Shown here piece by piece: positions 5,048-6,343 of a stretch of DNA of 6,343 bases. Positions within the stretch are counted from its first letter, which is position 1; each line of letters starts with the position of its first letter. Source of the stretch: JBKHBQ01 sp046542305. GTDB taxonomy: Bacteria > Bacteroidota > Bacteroidia > Bacteroidales > 4484-276. Below the pieces are notes generated by a model. The model was not told the DNA's origin. It saw only the letters and a program-made list of their open reading frames with translations, and searched no databases. The translations under genes were made by a program, and so were the position numbers. The stretch spans positions 1 to 6,343 of the forward strand of contig JBKHBQ010000231.1 of the NCBI GenBank assembly GCA_046542305.1, written 5' to 3'.

Positions 5048-5779
5048 ATGTTTACACTACTTAAGAAGGAAGTCAGCGGATTTTTAAGCTCCCTGATCGG
5101 CTACATCGTCATCACGGTGTTTTTGCTGATCAACGGGTTGTTTCTGTGGGTGTTTGCCTCCGACTTCAACATTCTCGACTACGGCTATGCCAGTCTGGAA
5201 GGGCTGTTTATGATGGCGCCCTTTGTTTTCCTGTTTCTGATACCTGCCATTACCATGCGCTCGTTTGCCGACGAGCAGCGCAGCGGAACCATCGAACTGC
5301 TGGTTACCCGCCCGATCACCGATATGCAGATCATCCTGTCGAAATACCTGGCCGGGCTGGTGCTGGTCGTATTTTCGGTACTTCCAACCCTCATTTATTT
5401 TTACTCGGTGTATCAGTTGGGCCTGCCCAAGGGCAACATCGATACCGGCGGCATGTGGGGATCTTACATCGGGCTGCTGTTTCTGGGGGCGTCGTTTGTG
5501 GCCATCGGGCTGTTTTCGTCGTCGGTTTCAAACAATGTGATCGTTTCGTTCATCGTCGCGGTTTTTTTGAGCCTGTTCATGTACGTGGGTTTCGACTTTA
5601 TCCATTCGCTGGAACTTTTCGGACCCGTGGATCTGTTTATCAAATCCCTGGGCATCAACACGCACTATACTTCGATGAGCCGCGGAGTGGTGGATACACG
5701 CGATTTGGTGTATTTCATCAGCCTCATCGCCTTTTTCCTCATCATTACTAAATTGTCACTCGAAAGCCGAAAATGGTAA
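5048..5779 (+). CDS. gldF: GldF, gliding-motility ABC transporter permease (243 aa)
   Basis: This is an ABC-2 type inner-membrane permease that, with GldG and the ATPase GldA, forms a transporter needed for gliding in some Bacteroidetes; its substrate is unknown. Six membrane helices are visible at about residues 13-36, 50-68, 99-120, 136-158, 163-185 and 219-237. Between helices 2 and 3 lies the ABC-2 hallmark MRSFADEQRSGTIELLVTRP (70-89). The length is as expected for GldF and the start coincides with the usual MFTLLKKE opening. It ends SLESRKW, and its stop overlaps the gldG start (ATG at 5773 inside the last codons), giving strong support for the assignment and for translational coupling. 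No gldA is present in the window. The phylum also has GldF homologues in non-gliding species, so motility is not proved. Confidence 0.93.
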   Translation: MFTLLKKEVSGFLSSLIGYIVITVFLLINGLFLWVFASDFNILDYGYASLEGLFMMAPFVFLFLIPAITMRSFADEQRSGTIELLVTRPITDMQIILSKYLAGLVLVVFSVLPTLIYFYSVYQLGLPKGNIDTGGMWGSYIGLLFLGASFVAIGLFSSSVSNNVIVSFIVAVFLSLFMYVGFDFIHSLELFGPVDLFIKSLGINTHYTSMSRGVVDTRDLVYFISLIAFFLIITKLSLESRKW

Positions 5780-6343
5780 ACAAGAAAATGAAGGATAAGA
5801 AGAAAAATATCAAACACATTAACATCACACAACTGCTGTTGGGCCTTGTGATCATCATCCTTGTGAATATCATCAGCACGCGGGTTTTTACCCGTTTTGA
5901 TCTTACTTCGGAGAAGCGGTACACATTGTCGGATGCCACCGTCAACATGCTGAACGATATTGATGACCTGGTGTATTTCAAGGTTTACCTGGAAGGCGAA
6001 TTTCCTGCCGGATTCAAGCGGCTGGCACGGGAATCCAGGGAAATGCTCAATGAATTCAGGGCATATAACAACAACATCCAGTACGAATTTATTAATCCTT
6101 CGGAAAGCGGAAACCGCGAGGAGCGTGAAAAAATCTATGCCCAGCTTATGAGTAAAGGTTTGGAGCCTACGGACCTTCAGGTGAAAAACAAGGAAGGGAT
6201 GTCGCAAAAGATCATCTTTCCCGGCGCCATAGCCAGCTATCGTGGCCGCGAAATCCCGCTTTCGCTGCTGTCGTCGCAGCGCGGTGTGCCCCCGGAGGAA
6301 ATCCTCAACAACTCCATTCAAAACCTGGAATTCGCCATTGCCG
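5773..6343 (+). CDS. gldG: GldG, gliding-motility ABC transporter auxiliary protein (5' part, cut by window end)
   Basis: 190 codons are present and the frame is open to the edge; the full family is about three times longer. After a lysine-rich cytoplasmic start (MVNKKMKDKKK) comes one membrane anchor at about residues 21-38, then the conserved periplasmic opening FDLTSEKRYTLSDAT (43-57), the YFKVYLEGEFPAGFKRLARE segment (69-88) and the ELP-like EIPLSLL region near 161-167. This matches GldG, which has an extracytoplasmic domain of the ABC-2 auxiliary (substrate-binding-like) type and partners GldF. The start ATG overlaps the gldF stop by 7 bases; an in-frame ATG at 5788 is an alternative. 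No Shine-Dalgarno motif is visible, consistent with coupling to gldF. Confidence 0.92.
   Translation, partial: MVNKKMKDKKKNIKHINITQLLLGLVIIILVNIISTRVFTRFDLTSEKRYTLSDATVNMLNDIDDLVYFKVYLEGEFPAGFKRLARESREMLNEFRAYNNNIQYEFINPSESGNREEREKIYAQLMSKGLEPTDLQVKNKEGMSQKIIFPGAIASYRGREIPLSLLSSQRGVPPEEILNNSIQNLEFAIA

Noticed and set aside
5665..6321. 218-codon minus-strand ORF opposite gldF/gldG
   Set aside because: Antisense to well-supported gldG coding sequence.

Overview
The window looks like a piece of a Bacteroidetes chromosome. It holds an overlapping gldF-gldG pair (gliding-motility ABC transporter components, essentially confined to that phylum). Promoter-like boxes resemble the Bacteroidetes -7 consensus TAnnTTTG. 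Start codons sit behind AT-rich leaders without Shine-Dalgarno motifs. No species can be named.

Layout: (i) 7-711 (-) encodes a secreted protein of unknown function. (ii) 712-1258 is a 547-base divergent intergenic region with a promoter for the secreted protein, a stretch that looks like a decayed dispersed repeat, and a promoter candidate for the next gene. (iii) 1259-3061 (+) is a complete ABCB/MsbA-type half-transporter with all nucleotide-binding motifs. (iv) 3062-3951 carries a two-gene toxin-antitoxin-like module (UPF0175 antitoxin, DUF3368/PIN toxin) that is more AT-rich than its surroundings. (v) 3952-4184 is a second copy of the last 231 bp of the transporter gene, so the module lies between two direct copies of the gene's 3' end. 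(vi) 4207-4638 (-) is a GIY-YIG endonuclease-like gene with a REP-like palindrome inside its coding sequence. (vii) 4639-5047 is non-coding or nearly so, with one doubtful 50-codon ORF, a 20-bp-period iteron array resembling an IS end, and a weak gldF promoter candidate. (viii) 5048-6343 is gldF followed by the 5' part of gldG, cut by the window edge.

The most notable structure is the cassette at 2829-4182: a toxin-antitoxin pair flanked by 231-bp direct repeats (225/231 identical) made of the transporter's own 3' end. The first 145 bp of the two copies are identical. The remaining 86 bp carry six differences, every one at a third codon position and synonymous. This fits single-crossover (Campbell-type) acquisition of a fragment carrying [transporter 3' end + TA] from a related strain better than local duplication followed by decay. 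The transporter reading frame stays complete, recombination between the repeats would remove the TA cleanly, and a working toxin would select against that loss. 3952-5047 as a whole looks like an accessory junk zone (gene fragment, GIY-YIG/REP, IS-like end) between two conserved transporter loci.
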